64,000 nt of DNA from Medicago truncatula (Eukaryota > Streptophyta > Magnoliopsida > Fabales > Fabaceae). Positions within the stretch are counted from its first letter, which is position 1, and the number at the start of each line of letters is the position of its first letter. A program made the position numbers and the translations under genes. Below are positions 1 to 10,803 of this stretch, piece by piece. Below the pieces are notes generated by a model, which was not told the origin of the DNA, did no database searches, and saw only the letters and a program-made list of their open reading frames with translations. Location: NCBI RefSeq assembly GCF_003473485.1, contig NC_053047.1, forward strand, positions 6,339,001-6,403,000, given 5' to 3'.

Positions 1-16
1 CTGGTCATATGCTGTT

Positions 17-2269
17 TTGCATTCAGTTTTTCTCATAAATAGAGTTTCAACTCCTCTTCTCAAACATAAATCTCCCTATCATGTTTTATATGATTCATTG
101 CCTGATATTCATTCTTTTAAAGTTTTTGGTTGCCTTTGTTATGCTTCTACACTTCAAGCTCATAGAACAAAATTACAATCTAGAGCCAGAAAGTGTATTT
201 TCTTAGGTTACAAGTCTGGATTCAAAGGCTCAATTCTTTTTGATTTACATTCCAGAGAAATCTTTGTTTCCAGAAATGTTGTTTTTCATGAATTGATATT
301 ACCTTACAATTCATCATCATCCTCTTCTTCCACTAAAGATTGGCAGTATTTTCCTACTCCTTCCACTCATTTTTCTAATTTTGAGGATCCTGACTTTTCA
401 CAATCACCACCTTTTATCACACCACCTGCACTCCCCACTCCTTCACAACCTACATCATCACCTCCCAATGTCTCTATACCTATTAGAACTTCCATCAGGA
501 ATAAAGTTACACCTGCATATCTACATGACTACATTTACAATGCATCTGTCATTTCTTCTGCTAATAACAGTACCAGTCAATATCCCCTTTCCAATTTTGT
601 TTAACATGCTCATTTATCTAACACTCATTCTGCTTTCGCTATGTCTCTTGTTTCTTATACTGAACCAAAATCCTATGATGAGGTAATCAAACATGACTAT
701 TGGAAACAAGCAATGCAGACTGAACTTAATGCTCTTGAACAGACTGGCACTTGGAAGATAGTGGATCTCCCTTCATCTGTCAAACCTATAGGGTGCAGAT
801 GGGTTTATAAAGTGAAGCATAATGCAGATGGCTCTATTGAGAGATACAAAGCACGTTTAGTTGCTAAGGGATATAATCAGATTGAAGGCCTTGACTATTT
901 TGATACTTTTTCACCCGTTGCTAAGGTTACAACTGTGAGATTAGTTATAGCTTTGGCTTCAATCAATCACTGGTTTTTGCATCAGCTAGATGTAAACAAT
1001 GCTTTCCTTCATGGAGAGCTTCATGAAGATGTTTACATGATTGTGCCTCCAGGTGTTGTTCCTTCAAAGCCAAATCAAGTTTGCAAATTGTCCAAATCTC
1101 TCTATGGCCTCAAGCAGGCTAGTAGAAAATGGTATGAAAAGTTGACTAGCCTGCTCATCAACAATCAATATATACAAGCTACTTCTGACGCTTCCTTGTT
1201 TACTAAGACAACTTCAGATAGTTTTACTACACTACTTGTTTATGTTGATGATATAATCCTTGCTGGAAATTCTCTCACTGAAATTACTTTCATCAAGAAT
1301 GTTTTACATCAAGCCTTCAAAATCAAAGACCTCGGTACTTTGAAATATTTTCTAGGTCTTGAAGTTGCACACTCCAAAAGTGGAATCTCTCTTTGCCAAA
1401 GGAAGTATTGTCTGGATTTGTTACAAGATTCAGGTTTACTTGGCTCAAAGCCTGTTACCACACCTTCAGATCCATCCATTAAGTTGCACAATGACACTTC
1501 ACCACTCTTCACTGATGTCTCTGCTTACAGAAGATTGGTTGGGAGATTGATCTATCTCAACACAACTAGGCCTGACATTACATTCATAACTCAACAGCTC
1601 AGTCAATTTTTGAGTAAACCAACACACACTCATTACAATGCTGCTCTAAGAGTTCTTAAATATCTTAAAGGCTCTCCAGGTCGTGGCATTTTCTTTCCTA
1701 GAGCTTCAGGATTACACATTCAAGGTTACACAGATGCTGATTGGGCAGGGTGTAAGGATACTAGGCGTTCGATTTCAGGCCATTGTTTCTTTTTAGGACA
1801 ATCCCTTATATCTTGGAGAACCAAAAAGCAGCCTACTGTATCTAAATCTTCTTCAGAAGCTGAGTATAGGGTAATGGCATCAGCAACCTGTGAACTTCAA
1901 TGGCTTTTATACTTGTTGAGAGATCTCCACATTGATTGTGTTAAGCTTCCTGTCCTATATTGTGACAATCAAAGCGCCATGCATATTGCAGCTAATCCTG
2001 TCTTTCATGAGCGCACAAAACATCTTGAAATAGATTGCCACATTGTGAGGGAGAAACTTCAAGCTGGACTGTTCAAGCTCCTGCCAGTTACAACACATGA
2101 CCAACTTGCAGATTTTTTTACAAAGTCTCTGTTCCCACAGCCTTTTAACATTTTACTTTCCAAGTTGGGGTTGCTAGACATCTACCAACCTCCATCTTGT
2201 GGGGGGCTATTACATAATACAAAATCTGAAGAAACAAAGCATGAAGAAAATGCAGTACAAGCTACTTAA
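17..2269 (+). pseudogene. Ty1/copia polyprotein, 3' part (integrase C-terminus, RT, RNase H), one in-frame stop
   Basis: Seen: one reading frame runs from the window edge to 2269, interrupted only by TAA at 602-604; the frame before and after the stop is the same. Before the stop lies the integrase C-terminal part (GYKSGFKGSILFD, then SREIFVSRNVVFHE) and a Ser/Pro-rich linker. After it comes copia reverse transcriptase with GCRWVYKVK, VNNAFLHGEL, the active-site motif YVDDIILAG and YFLGLEV, then RNase H (YTDADWAGC, SKSSSEAEYR, CDNQSAMHIA) and the terminal KLGLLDIY segment just upstream of a purine tract. Known: in copia elements this order is gag-protease-integrase-RT-RNase H; the first half lies outside the window. 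Inferred: a fairly young copy, disabled by at least one nonsense change, so it could not make a full polyprotein. Confidence 0.95.
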
Positions 2270-2400
2270 AATGTAGTACAATAGCTTAAGTATAGTAGTA
2301 CATTCACATATAAGATAGTACAATTCATTTGTATAAATAACTGGATGTACAGTACTCTTTTTAATCTTCAATGAATCAGTTTTTATCTTTCTTTGATTCT
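2200..2400 (+). repeat. copia polypurine tract and 3' LTR (approximate limits)
   Basis: A G-run at 2200-2206 directly follows the end of the RNase H region and fits the polypurine tract. The next ~190 bases are non-coding, contain TATAAATA near 2332 and end near the run of ATs at 2400. A diverged relative of the same segment occurs on the minus strand at 54186-54474 (also TATAAATA followed by TGATGTAC), which supports the LTR call. The 5' LTR is outside the window, so exact ends and target duplication cannot be fixed. Confidence 0.6.
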
Positions 2401-2661
2401 TAATAAATATTATAGATTTTTAATATTATTATGAAAGTGCTTAAATTAAGATGAGAAAAATAACATATATAATGATTAAAAATATATATATGAATGCAAC
2501 ACACTTAAAAAAAGGCTATATATAGTGTTAATTTATCTGTGTTTCAGATGATTTATTTTCAATTTTGCAAAAAAGATAGATAGGTCAATATAGAGATTAG
2601 ATTTAGTTGATTTAATTCAGTTTACATTCTAACAAAAAAAAACTGAACCGCTTTAAAATTT
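2401..2661. other. AT-rich spacer, nothing recognised
   Basis: Short AT-rich stretch between the copia LTR and a LINE fragment. No ORF or repeat structure could be supported. Confidence 0.5.
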
Positions 2662-3000
2662 GTGTTGATGTTGTTTGAATCTGTTTCTGGCTTAAAAGTT
2701 AACTTCCATAAGAGCATGTTATATGGGGTCAATATCTCTTATTCTTGGTTGCACGAGGCGGCGTTAGTGTTGCCATGTAAACATGGTAGGCTTCCTTTCT
2801 TGTATTTGGGGCTGCCTATTGGCGGTGATCTAAGGAAGATTGTTTTTTGGTACCCTTTGGTTGATCGGATTAAAAGAAGGTTGTCTGGTTGGAAGAGTCG
2901 TAATCTATCTACAGGGGTCGTTTGATTTTGTTTAAGTTTGTCATGTCCTCCATTCCGGTTTACTTTCTTTCCTTCTTCAAGGCCCCTCAGGGAGCTGTAA
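2662..3000 (+). pseudogene. LINE (non-LTR retrotransposon) reverse transcriptase fragment
   Basis: The conceptual protein has the plant LINE motif series SGLKVNFHKS, PFLYLGLPIGG and RIKRRLSGWKSRNLS. The reading continues after a frame change near 2915 as LILFKFVMSSIPVYFLSFFKAP-like sequence up to about 3000. Known: this order (thumb region after the YADD active site, then LSxGGRxxLIKxVLxSIPxYxxSxFKxP) is typical of plant L1-clade elements. Both the catalytic part and the 3' end are missing, so this is a dead scrap. Confidence 0.9.
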
Positions 3001-4282
3001 TCTATCCATGTCCTTCATGGGGGTCATTTGATTTTGCTTAACACCTATTTTGATATTCCTTTTCCGTTCTCTCTCATCACCATCTCTCTCCACTATCGTT
3101 CTTTCCATTCACCAATTCCGTTCATCACGTCGAATCATCTATGGGTTCTTGGCTTTGATTATCCCCTAATTCTCATCTTAGGGTTAATGGTATCAAAGAA
3201 TATTTTCTCCATTCATATTGCGTTCATCGTGATTTGCGAAAATTTCATCTGTTTACTAATCTCGGTAATGTGATTCACCTTCATTGATGCTTCTTCATGG
3301 TAACTGAGCTTTGAATTTTGCTAAGGTTTTGTTTCAATTTGTTCTTCTTGTTTTTTATACACAGTGATATTGTGAGATTATTAAATTTGATAATTCTGAT
3401 GCTTTTCTTGGTGTTATTGTATTGGGTTTGAAGTGTTTGATGATTTTACTCAATAAAATTTGACTCTGTTTCGCAATTGTTTGCCTAATTTGACTTTAAC
3501 ATTGTGTTGCCTATGAAGTGTTTGATAATTTGATTAATGAAATTTGACTCTCTAATCGTGAGTATCTCCATAGAAATCTGTTGCAATTTGTGTTTAGTTA
3601 TCTTAATATTTTATGGCAATGATATTAATGAGAAATTGGGATTGAATTTTATTGATTGTGTTATTGAACTCAAACTCTAACATATTCTTATTTCATAATT
3701 AGAGGTACATTTCTATGATTTATGAGCTCAGCCTTTGAGATTTTTGGCTTGGTTATTTGTTAATTTATTAGTATCTTTAATCAATAGTTAGGCATGTGCT
3801 CACTTTGATGAATTTATGAGTTTCTTTCAGATTGTTTAATTTATAATGAATTTACATGGGAGATAGTCTTGTGTAGACACAAGTGTTTAGGCATAAAAAA
3901 TTTAGATATGATCAAGTAGTGGAATCAAGAGATAGAATTAAGAAGGTATGTTGTACCAAAAAGAAGAATAATAATTAAGAAGGTATGAATATATTTATAG
4001 ATAAGTAAATTACATGTTCTTTAATGTTTTGTTCTCGCGCTCCTATAATTTTTAAAAATTTCGTACATGTTGTGGTGGTATGAATATATTTATAGATAAC
4101 AAAATTACAAGCACTTTAATTTATTTATTTTTAGGGAAAAAAAAAAAATCAAAGTGCTTGAAATTTACTTGTTGTACTTTCTTATTCTTGACAGAGAAAA
4201 TAGGGCCAAGGAAACTTATGGAACAAAATTTGCTTTAATTGCACCTAAAATTGTTAGCTAGCCTACAAATTAGCTACAAGTT
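3001..4282. other. Intergenic; CT-rich segment of unknown origin, then AT-rich DNA
   Basis: At 3050-3270 the plus strand is CT-rich with many short tct/ctc runs, resembling a plant 5' UTR, and ends in a possible splice donor (tcg|gtaatg at about 3265). No credible coding exon follows. At 3940-4100 there are short direct repeats of an aagaaggtatgaatatatttatagataa type unit. The rest is featureless. Confidence 0.4.
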
Positions 4283-4464
4283 AGCTACTTGGTAAGTAAC
4301 ATTTTTTAGGTGTTACATGTAATACCCTCAAGTGTTACTTAAATCATTTAGTAACATAGGCTTTACCTAACATTTATCAAATGTTACAAAATTTAAATAG
4401 TAACATTTATTTTTGATTTAGTTACAATTTTAATGTGTTACTAAATCTCATATATGTTGCAGTG
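4283..4464. mobile_element. CACTA (En/Spm)-like terminus with subterminal TGTTAC repeats, truncated
   Basis: The right end reads ATATGTTGCAGTG, which on the other strand is CACTGCAACATAT, the form of a CACTA terminal inverted repeat. Over about 180 bases upstream the unit (A/G)TGTTAC or its complement GTAACA recurs at least eight times in both orientations, as subterminal repeats do in CACTA elements. A matching left CACTGCAAC end was not found, so this is probably a solo or truncated terminus. Confidence 0.5.
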
Positions 4465-4876
4465 TAATAGTACATTTCCAAATCATCAATTTGAATAGTT
4501 CTAACACAAGATGCACATTGTTGCCTCCAAATTAATTTAAATTAACCGACATGATTAAAAAAATAGAATAAGATTTTTTTTTGTTACAAAAAAATAGAAT
4601 AAGATTGCTTTACCAATCAGCTTAAATAATTTAGTATTTTTATAATGTGGGGAGGCAGACTTTCCCAAACTTAATATGCACACAAACTAACTTCAAAATC
4701 TGACATTCATTTCCAACAAAAATACCATAATAATTCAAAATTCATTTCATTGAAATTCCAATTTCATCAAATTACAGCATTCTTTAATTTTTACAAAATA
4801 AATAATAATAAAAAAAAAATCATGATGCTTGCCTAATTACAAGACATGATTTTTACTATTAACATTGCTAAAGCTC

Positions 4877-7800
4877 TTAAAATATTGCAGCTTTAAGCCT
4901 CCTTCCAAGCTCTCTTCTGTACAAAAAGTAAAATAAAAATCACTATGAGAAAAACATAAAATAAAATTTTTTCATGTCACAAAATAATTAAAAAGTTAAT
5001 GAATGATTTTTATTTTTGTTACCTTATGAGTTGCCTATCAAATCCAGAAGCAGCCAAAAGGCCTCTATTTTCTTCAGCTCTTCTCAATAGATAAGGCATA
5101 ACCATCTCAACTGGTCCAAATGGCATATACTTGCTTACTCTAAATCCAGCATTGCTCAAACCAAATGAAAGTGCATCTGACATTCCACATAGTTGTGCAA
5201 ATTCAAGCTTATGGTTCACTTTTCCAATCCCAATTTCATATGCTTTTGCTGCTGCCAATTTCCCTACACAACAAAAAAATCAATACATTTTAGATACATT
5301 AATTGAAATCTTGGTTATTCTAGTATTTTATTGTTACATGTAGCGCACATATATATTTCATATTTAAGGCATGTCTGGTTGATCGATGTGGGTCAATGAC
5401 TGATACCGACATATATTGTTACATTTATTCGCATACATTTTCTTGAAATATTTCCAATGTCTACGTATCGGTGTCAATATCATATATGTTGTCTATGTAT
5501 GCGTCAATGCTACATACCATTCAATTTAAAGATTGACACTTCATATTAATGGGTCTGATGTCTGACATGCGACAACACCGACACATATGATTACATTTTC
5601 TTAAAATATTATCAATGTCCGACATGCGACGACATAGACACATATGATTACATTTTCTTAAAATATTATCAGTGTAAATATTATTTTAGGTGTTCATGTA
5701 TGTTTCCGTGCTTCATACATTATTCTATAAAGTCTAAAAAATATGATATTGAAAAGAAAAAAAAAACCTAATGAATTAAATATCTAATAAGTACCTGATT
5801 CAATGTTGTGTGTAGCAAGAACAACAGATCCTTTTCCATTAGCAAACTTCTCAAGCAAATAAGATGAACAATCATTGAAGCAATTATGTGTATCTTTAAT
5901 AGTATCATGAATTGGTGACTTAGACCCAAAAGATTCAGCCAATGTACTTTCCGTAGACATATAAGCACCTCTAACCAACTTAAATCCCATAGGAATTCCA
6001 ATTTTTTCAGCAGCTTGTGTTGCAAGAAACAATCTCTCCTTAGCATCTTTCAAATAAGTTTGAATTGTTCCAAACACAATAGGATTATCATCTTTATTAT
6101 GCATAATTGCTGAAGAGTATGTGAAGTAATCAATAGCTGGTTGAACAGTAGTGTGTTCAGCATCAACCAATAAGGGCATGTTTGCTTCAACACATTTTTT
6201 ACAAAGTTGTTGTAATCTTTGGTTTGCTAGTTGAAAATCACTTTCTTCTTGTGGTGTTAATGGTTCTGGTTTTTTTGTAGTGTGGTATAATGGACTTGAT
6301 TCAGAGAAAATTGGTAGAGAATCTTGTTTCCATGGTAAATTGAATGAAGGGTCTTTTTGTTGCCATCTTAGAAGATCACTTATTCTTTCTAGTAATGCCA
6401 TTGGACATATTGCAGTGATTTTCACAATCACAAAACTCACCTATCACATAAAAAATAAATATATTAGAAAATTGAATTGCGTGTAGTCGGAAATTTGACT
6501 CATCCATACGGTCAACACATTCATAATAGTTCAATCTTGATCCAACAACTACAGATATGTTGTTTGCATGAATCCACCAAATGCAAAAAATTCTAGTTCT
6601 TCACATAGTGTACCAATTTAGAATTAACATTTTGGAAATGAAATATAGTTAGAAATGGTAAAAATCCAAACTACTAATGAACCCTTTTGTCCAAAATACC
6701 ACAATCAAATTTCTAAACACTAGTTTCTAATTTTTGTTACAATACCAACCACATTGTACATCAGCTAGGTGAGAGTGGGACCAAGATTATATATATATAT
6801 ATGTAATATATGAATACAAACATTTATGATGGAAATGAAATAATGAAAATTCTTGTTAGAAATGGTAAAAATTCAAACTAGTACTTAAACCATTTTGTCT
6901 AAATCAGTAACAATAAACTCTAAACACTACTTTCCAATTTTGATGACAGAATGCCAACCACATTGTACTTCAACTTGGTGGGGGACCAAAATATATTATT
7001 TATTAATTCAAACATTATGATGAAAATTAAAATAATAAACCTCTAATTAGAAATGGTGAAAATCCAAATTTAGTTATCAACCCTTTGTCCAAAAATACCA
7101 AACTTAAATTTCTAAACACTAGATGCCAACAATATATGACTTAATGTCTATGAAGCACGAACACTCCTCGAAGGCATGTCTCGGTGCCCGACATCTACAC
7201 TTATCGTGTTCGACATCAACACGGCATCAACACATGTAATTACAATGAATTATGTAATTTTTTCAAATTATTAATTATGTCGGCATATCAATGTCCATGT
7301 AATATCCGGTATTCATATCCGTACTTCATATAGCTCAATGTCAGGCCAACCACATTGTCCTTAAGTTAGGTAGGACCAACAAAATATAATATGAGACAAA
7401 ATATTCACTGTCACAAGATTTCAAAGAAAAAAAGCACAAAAATGTTTACATGAGAGCATGACTTGAACTGGCATATCAAGTTGCTTACTTGGTGATATTA
7501 ATACATGCAATGTGACACTTGTTGCCAACTCAATTCATACTCATCACAAAAAGTAGCAATTCAATTCAACACACGCCTCACAATAAAAACACACACGTTC
7601 ACTTTTCAAAGTCAAGGACCACATCCCACAACTAAACCATGAGGCACAATATGTCTAATTTAATTTAATAAAAAAAATCATTAAAATATTAGTTTAATTT
7701 AATAATACAAAGTAGTTAATGGCCTTCTAATCTTCTATTTCTGAAAGGGATTGGAGAAACTTCATTCACCTATACTTGTTTAAATATAACAGGTGCCTTA

Positions 7801-8899
7801 TGTTTTTCTAGACATGCTAAAATATCATTATAAAAAATGAAAAAGTAAATATGATTAGAGATCCTCCCATATTATTATTATTATTATGGTGCAAATGAGG
7901 GAAGAGATCCACTTATATTAAAACACGTTTTAAAAAATATTGGGTATTCATAAATAGAAAGATCATCTTCGATCTTTATTTAAAGAAATAAAGAATCCCA
8001 TTATTATGAGTTTAATTGTATGATTAATGTCTACTTAATTAGATCACTAATTTTAGGAATATGTCACTTAATATATTCTAAAAAGAATAAACAAAATCCA
8101 ATTTTGTTTTTAAAAAATAGAGAAAATTCAAACAGAAAAAGTATTTGTTGAATGTATATGATGATGATCCACAGAAACTACTTAATGCTATTTCCACGCT
8201 ACATTATACGACCAAATTAATTTGACCAAAAACCTCTTTTCTTTAAATAAAAACAAACAAATCTTTAATTAATCTAAACAGATCTTAACCAATTTATTTT
8301 ACCATGATCATAAAAAATTAATCAAAAAATAAGTCAAGATAAAATTAGAAACTTACAGAAGAAGGAGGAAGTGATTTGCTAACATCAACAGTATGAAGAA
8401 ACCCTTTAAGATTACGATCACAACCATCATTCTCATGTGCATCTTCAACACCAAAAACAAGCATGCCACGTAAGCCAGCTTCATTAACAGACCTTATACT
8501 CTTTCCAGCAGTAATAGCATCTTCTCCAGCACAAAAATGTTCATAGAATGTTCTCTTTGTAACTGCCATAACTGCATCTTTCAAGATTCCCGTTTGTAAC
8601 AATTTTGATTGCATAGCCCATATTCCAACGTCCACTACAGGTCCTATAGCCGTTGCATGCAGAACGGCTGAGGATCTTATCAGCGTGGACGTTGGAACAG
8701 CTGAGAATAATCTCTCACCGTCGTTTAGGTCAAGATAAGATGGTTGTTGGTGTGACGGTTGTGGTGGAGAAGGTTGTTCTCTTTCGAGAAGGGAAGCGAC
8801 GGCGGCGGTGGCCGAAGGATGGGAGGAGTTTAATGGTTTTGTGGTGGTTTTGAAACGGAGATTCTTGATGATTTTTTGTGGGACCACACGAGTTGCCAT
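4877..8899 (-). CDS. ProDH: Proline dehydrogenase, mitochondrial
   Basis: First enzyme of proline catabolism: FAD-dependent oxidation of L-proline to pyrroline-5-carboxylate at the inner mitochondrial membrane. Coding exons on the minus strand are 8899-8357, 6440-5795, 5263-5023 and 4916-4877; all introns are GT-AG and phases agree, giving 489 residues, close to the ~500 usual in plants. The first ~45 residues (MATRVVPQKIIKNLRF, basic, no acids at first) look like a mitochondrial presequence. A TIM-barrel PRODH domain fills the rest, with LLVDAEHT, FKLVRGAYM, VVLATHNIESG and, near residue 455, PYLLRRAEENRG carrying the paired arginines that bind the substrate carboxylate in this family. Intron 1 (1.9 kb) and intron 2 (0.5 kb) hold repeats. 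No lesion seen; a functional gene is expected. Known biology, not seen here: such genes are induced by proline and repressed by drought. Confidence 0.96.
5370..5725. repeat. Degenerate hAT-type MITE cluster in ProDH intron 2, with 57-bp tandem unit
   Basis: The segment is filled with GACAC/GTGTC-type words and ends in CCGTGCTTCATAC, a relative of the GTGTCCGTGCTTCATAG terminus of the intact element at 47042-47200. Inside it, a unit starting GACATGCGAC at 5564 recurs at 5621 (period 57) with a shared ACACATATGATTACATTT core. It looks like two or more decayed copies plus a local tandem duplication. Confidence 0.6.
6651..7395. repeat. Three diverged tandem copies (~190-207 bp) in ProDH intron 1
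   Basis: Units start with AGAAATGGTRAAAATYCAAA at 6651, 6858 and 7049. Each continues with a CCxTTTTGTCCAAA-like stretch, CTAAACACTA, GCCAACCACATTGTAC and GGTRGGACCAA. The third unit is split by a MITE (7148-7333) and its end resumes at 7342 (GGCCAACCACATTGTCC). Confidence 0.8.
7148..7333. mobile_element. hAT-type MITE in ProDH intron 1
   Basis: Starts CTATGAAGCACGAACAC and ends CCGTACTTCATATAG, imperfect inverted ends. Flanks are CTTAATGT and CTCAATGT, an 8-bp target duplication with one mismatch. It interrupts the third copy of the intronic tandem repeat, so it arrived after that repeat had expanded. Same family as 47042-47200. Confidence 0.75.
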
Positions 8900-9070
8900 T
8901 CAAAAACAAGAAATTTTGATGTTTTTGATTTCTTTGACGTTGTTTTTCTTCTTCTTTTTTGTGATGAAACTCTCGACAACACTTTGGGTTTTTTTAATCG
9001 TTCAAAGGAACACGTGATTTTGGTGGTGTTGTTGTTCTATGTAACGAGGTTGTTTTTATAGGCATGAAAA
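8900..9070 (-). promoter_or_regulatory. ProDH proximal promoter and 5' leader
   Basis: On the minus strand a TATA box (CTATAAAAACAA) lies at about 9053-9061, some 155 bases before the ATG, so transcription probably starts near 9025-9030. A G-box core CACGTG is at 9011-9016, which would put it near the start site or in the leader. The ACTCAT element known from Arabidopsis ProDH was not seen close to the gene. Confidence 0.5.
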
Positions 9071-10803
9071 GTTAATAGGGTTTGGTCAAGCATTGAAAAG
9101 TACAACACTGCATGATGATGATGTTGTGTGAGATAAGATTAAACTCTCTAATTACGTGGCCTAATCTTTTATCCTTAACAACCTTTTAATTTTAGTTTTT
9201 AATTTTATCCTTAACAAATTTTTATTTCGATCCCTCAAAAACAAAAAAACTTTTTATTTTGATTTCCCTTTTTAATATAGTTTTTTTTTTGTTTAGTCGG
9301 TGGTTTTTATTTGTAATTTCTTTCCGTTTATAACTAATTGTAAATTAATCTGATTAACTTTCAACTTTAATGAGATAATTATGATAAATTTTTAATAGGG
9401 TAAATATTAAAAAAAGTAATTATGATTGTTTAACAGTTTAGTTTCTATTTAAAAAACAATTTAATTACTATGCATAGAGGTGTAAAACTGTCAATAATTA
9501 TTTATTTTCCCTTAAAAAACATCAAATTTAATTATTTTTTTCTTTTGAAGTGGCATAGCTAATTTGATATTTTAGACAAAAATAATCATAATATTTATCA
9601 ATACTATGTATAAAGAAAATAACTATTTCAATATACCCTTAAAAAAATTCTATAATAATGTTATATTGGTGTGTCATTAAAAGAAATAATTTCATAGCAT
9701 TTCGAAGACGCCTTGATTTGTTTTTATTTTTCAACGAAAAAGTATGCATTTAATTACCATTTATATATATTTTTTTTTTCAATTAAGATTGTAGGGGTAA
9801 AATTGGCTAAAAAGTGATAAGCGAAAACAAGCTATAAACTTGTGTAAAAATGACATTTATTAAATGGATTTTTTTTATCAAGTAGGTTAGTAGATAGAGC
9901 TCACATATTTTAAATATGGATAAATAGACTGTACCGCGTTCAAACTTCAACCCCTACATATATTATGCAATTTTTCTACCAACTCAACTGAGTTATGCTC
10001 AGATAACTTTTTTAATCATAGAAACTTATAAACTATATGTTATAAACTTAAATTAATGTCTTACTAGATAGACACTTAAACCCTTTTCTTTTTTTTTTTC
10101 TCTAGGGGAAAACTTCAAACTCTTATAAAAATACAAAAAATGTAATTACAATATCGCTATTTGGATGGGAATTAGGTGTGACGTAGTTGCAATGGATATA
10201 CTATGGCAAGAAAAAAAGTTAAAATGGAGTGAAAAAGAGAAAGCATAAGTAAAGGAAGATGAGTAAGACAGCTAAATTGTAGGGAAGAGTATGGACATGA
10301 GTTATAAAAGGTAACATGATGTTTTCAAAATACACGTAGATATGATGTGGATCCTTAAATTAGAGTATGCGTGTATCAAGGTATTAATTTCAAGATGATA
10401 TTGCTGAGTTGGTCCATCATCATCAAATTGATTTAGTCAATTCTACACTTTTAATATGTTCATATCATACCAGCTATAACCGCCATGAATCCAGGAGATT
10501 CCTATTCTAAAATCAAATTATTTTATCTACTCATTATAATGCTGTTTAATCGGTTTTTGTTTGAATCAATTTTAAGATTCTATTTTAAAATACACACATA
10601 TATTCTTGATAGAAAAACAAAAACATACACATATATTTTGTTCGTTACATAGAAGAATATAAAATTAGAGATTAATTCATGAACATAACTCAATTGCTAT
10701 AGATAATACATTGTTATATGTAAGATTGAGATTCAACTCCGAGCGTCCCACTTAATTCACCTTAATATGAGAATTTTAGTCACTAACATACTTAACAAAA
10801 AAA
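9071..10803. other. Intergenic, AT-rich; decayed SINE-like and MITE-like pieces
   Basis: No gene found. At 9888-9990 a stretch with a tRNA-like A box (GGTTAGTAGATAGAG) and a possible B box (GTTCAAACTTC) resembles a decayed SINE. Another at 10683-10800 has TAACTCAATTGCTA and GATTCAACTCC at tRNA-like spacing. At 9371-9660 the motif AATAATTATGAT/ATAATCATAAT recurs in inverted orientation. Confidence 0.4.

Noticed and set aside
3028-3273. 81-codon ORF in the CT-rich segment
   Set aside because: Composition reflects a CT-rich tract; no recognisable domain. At most a decayed UTR.
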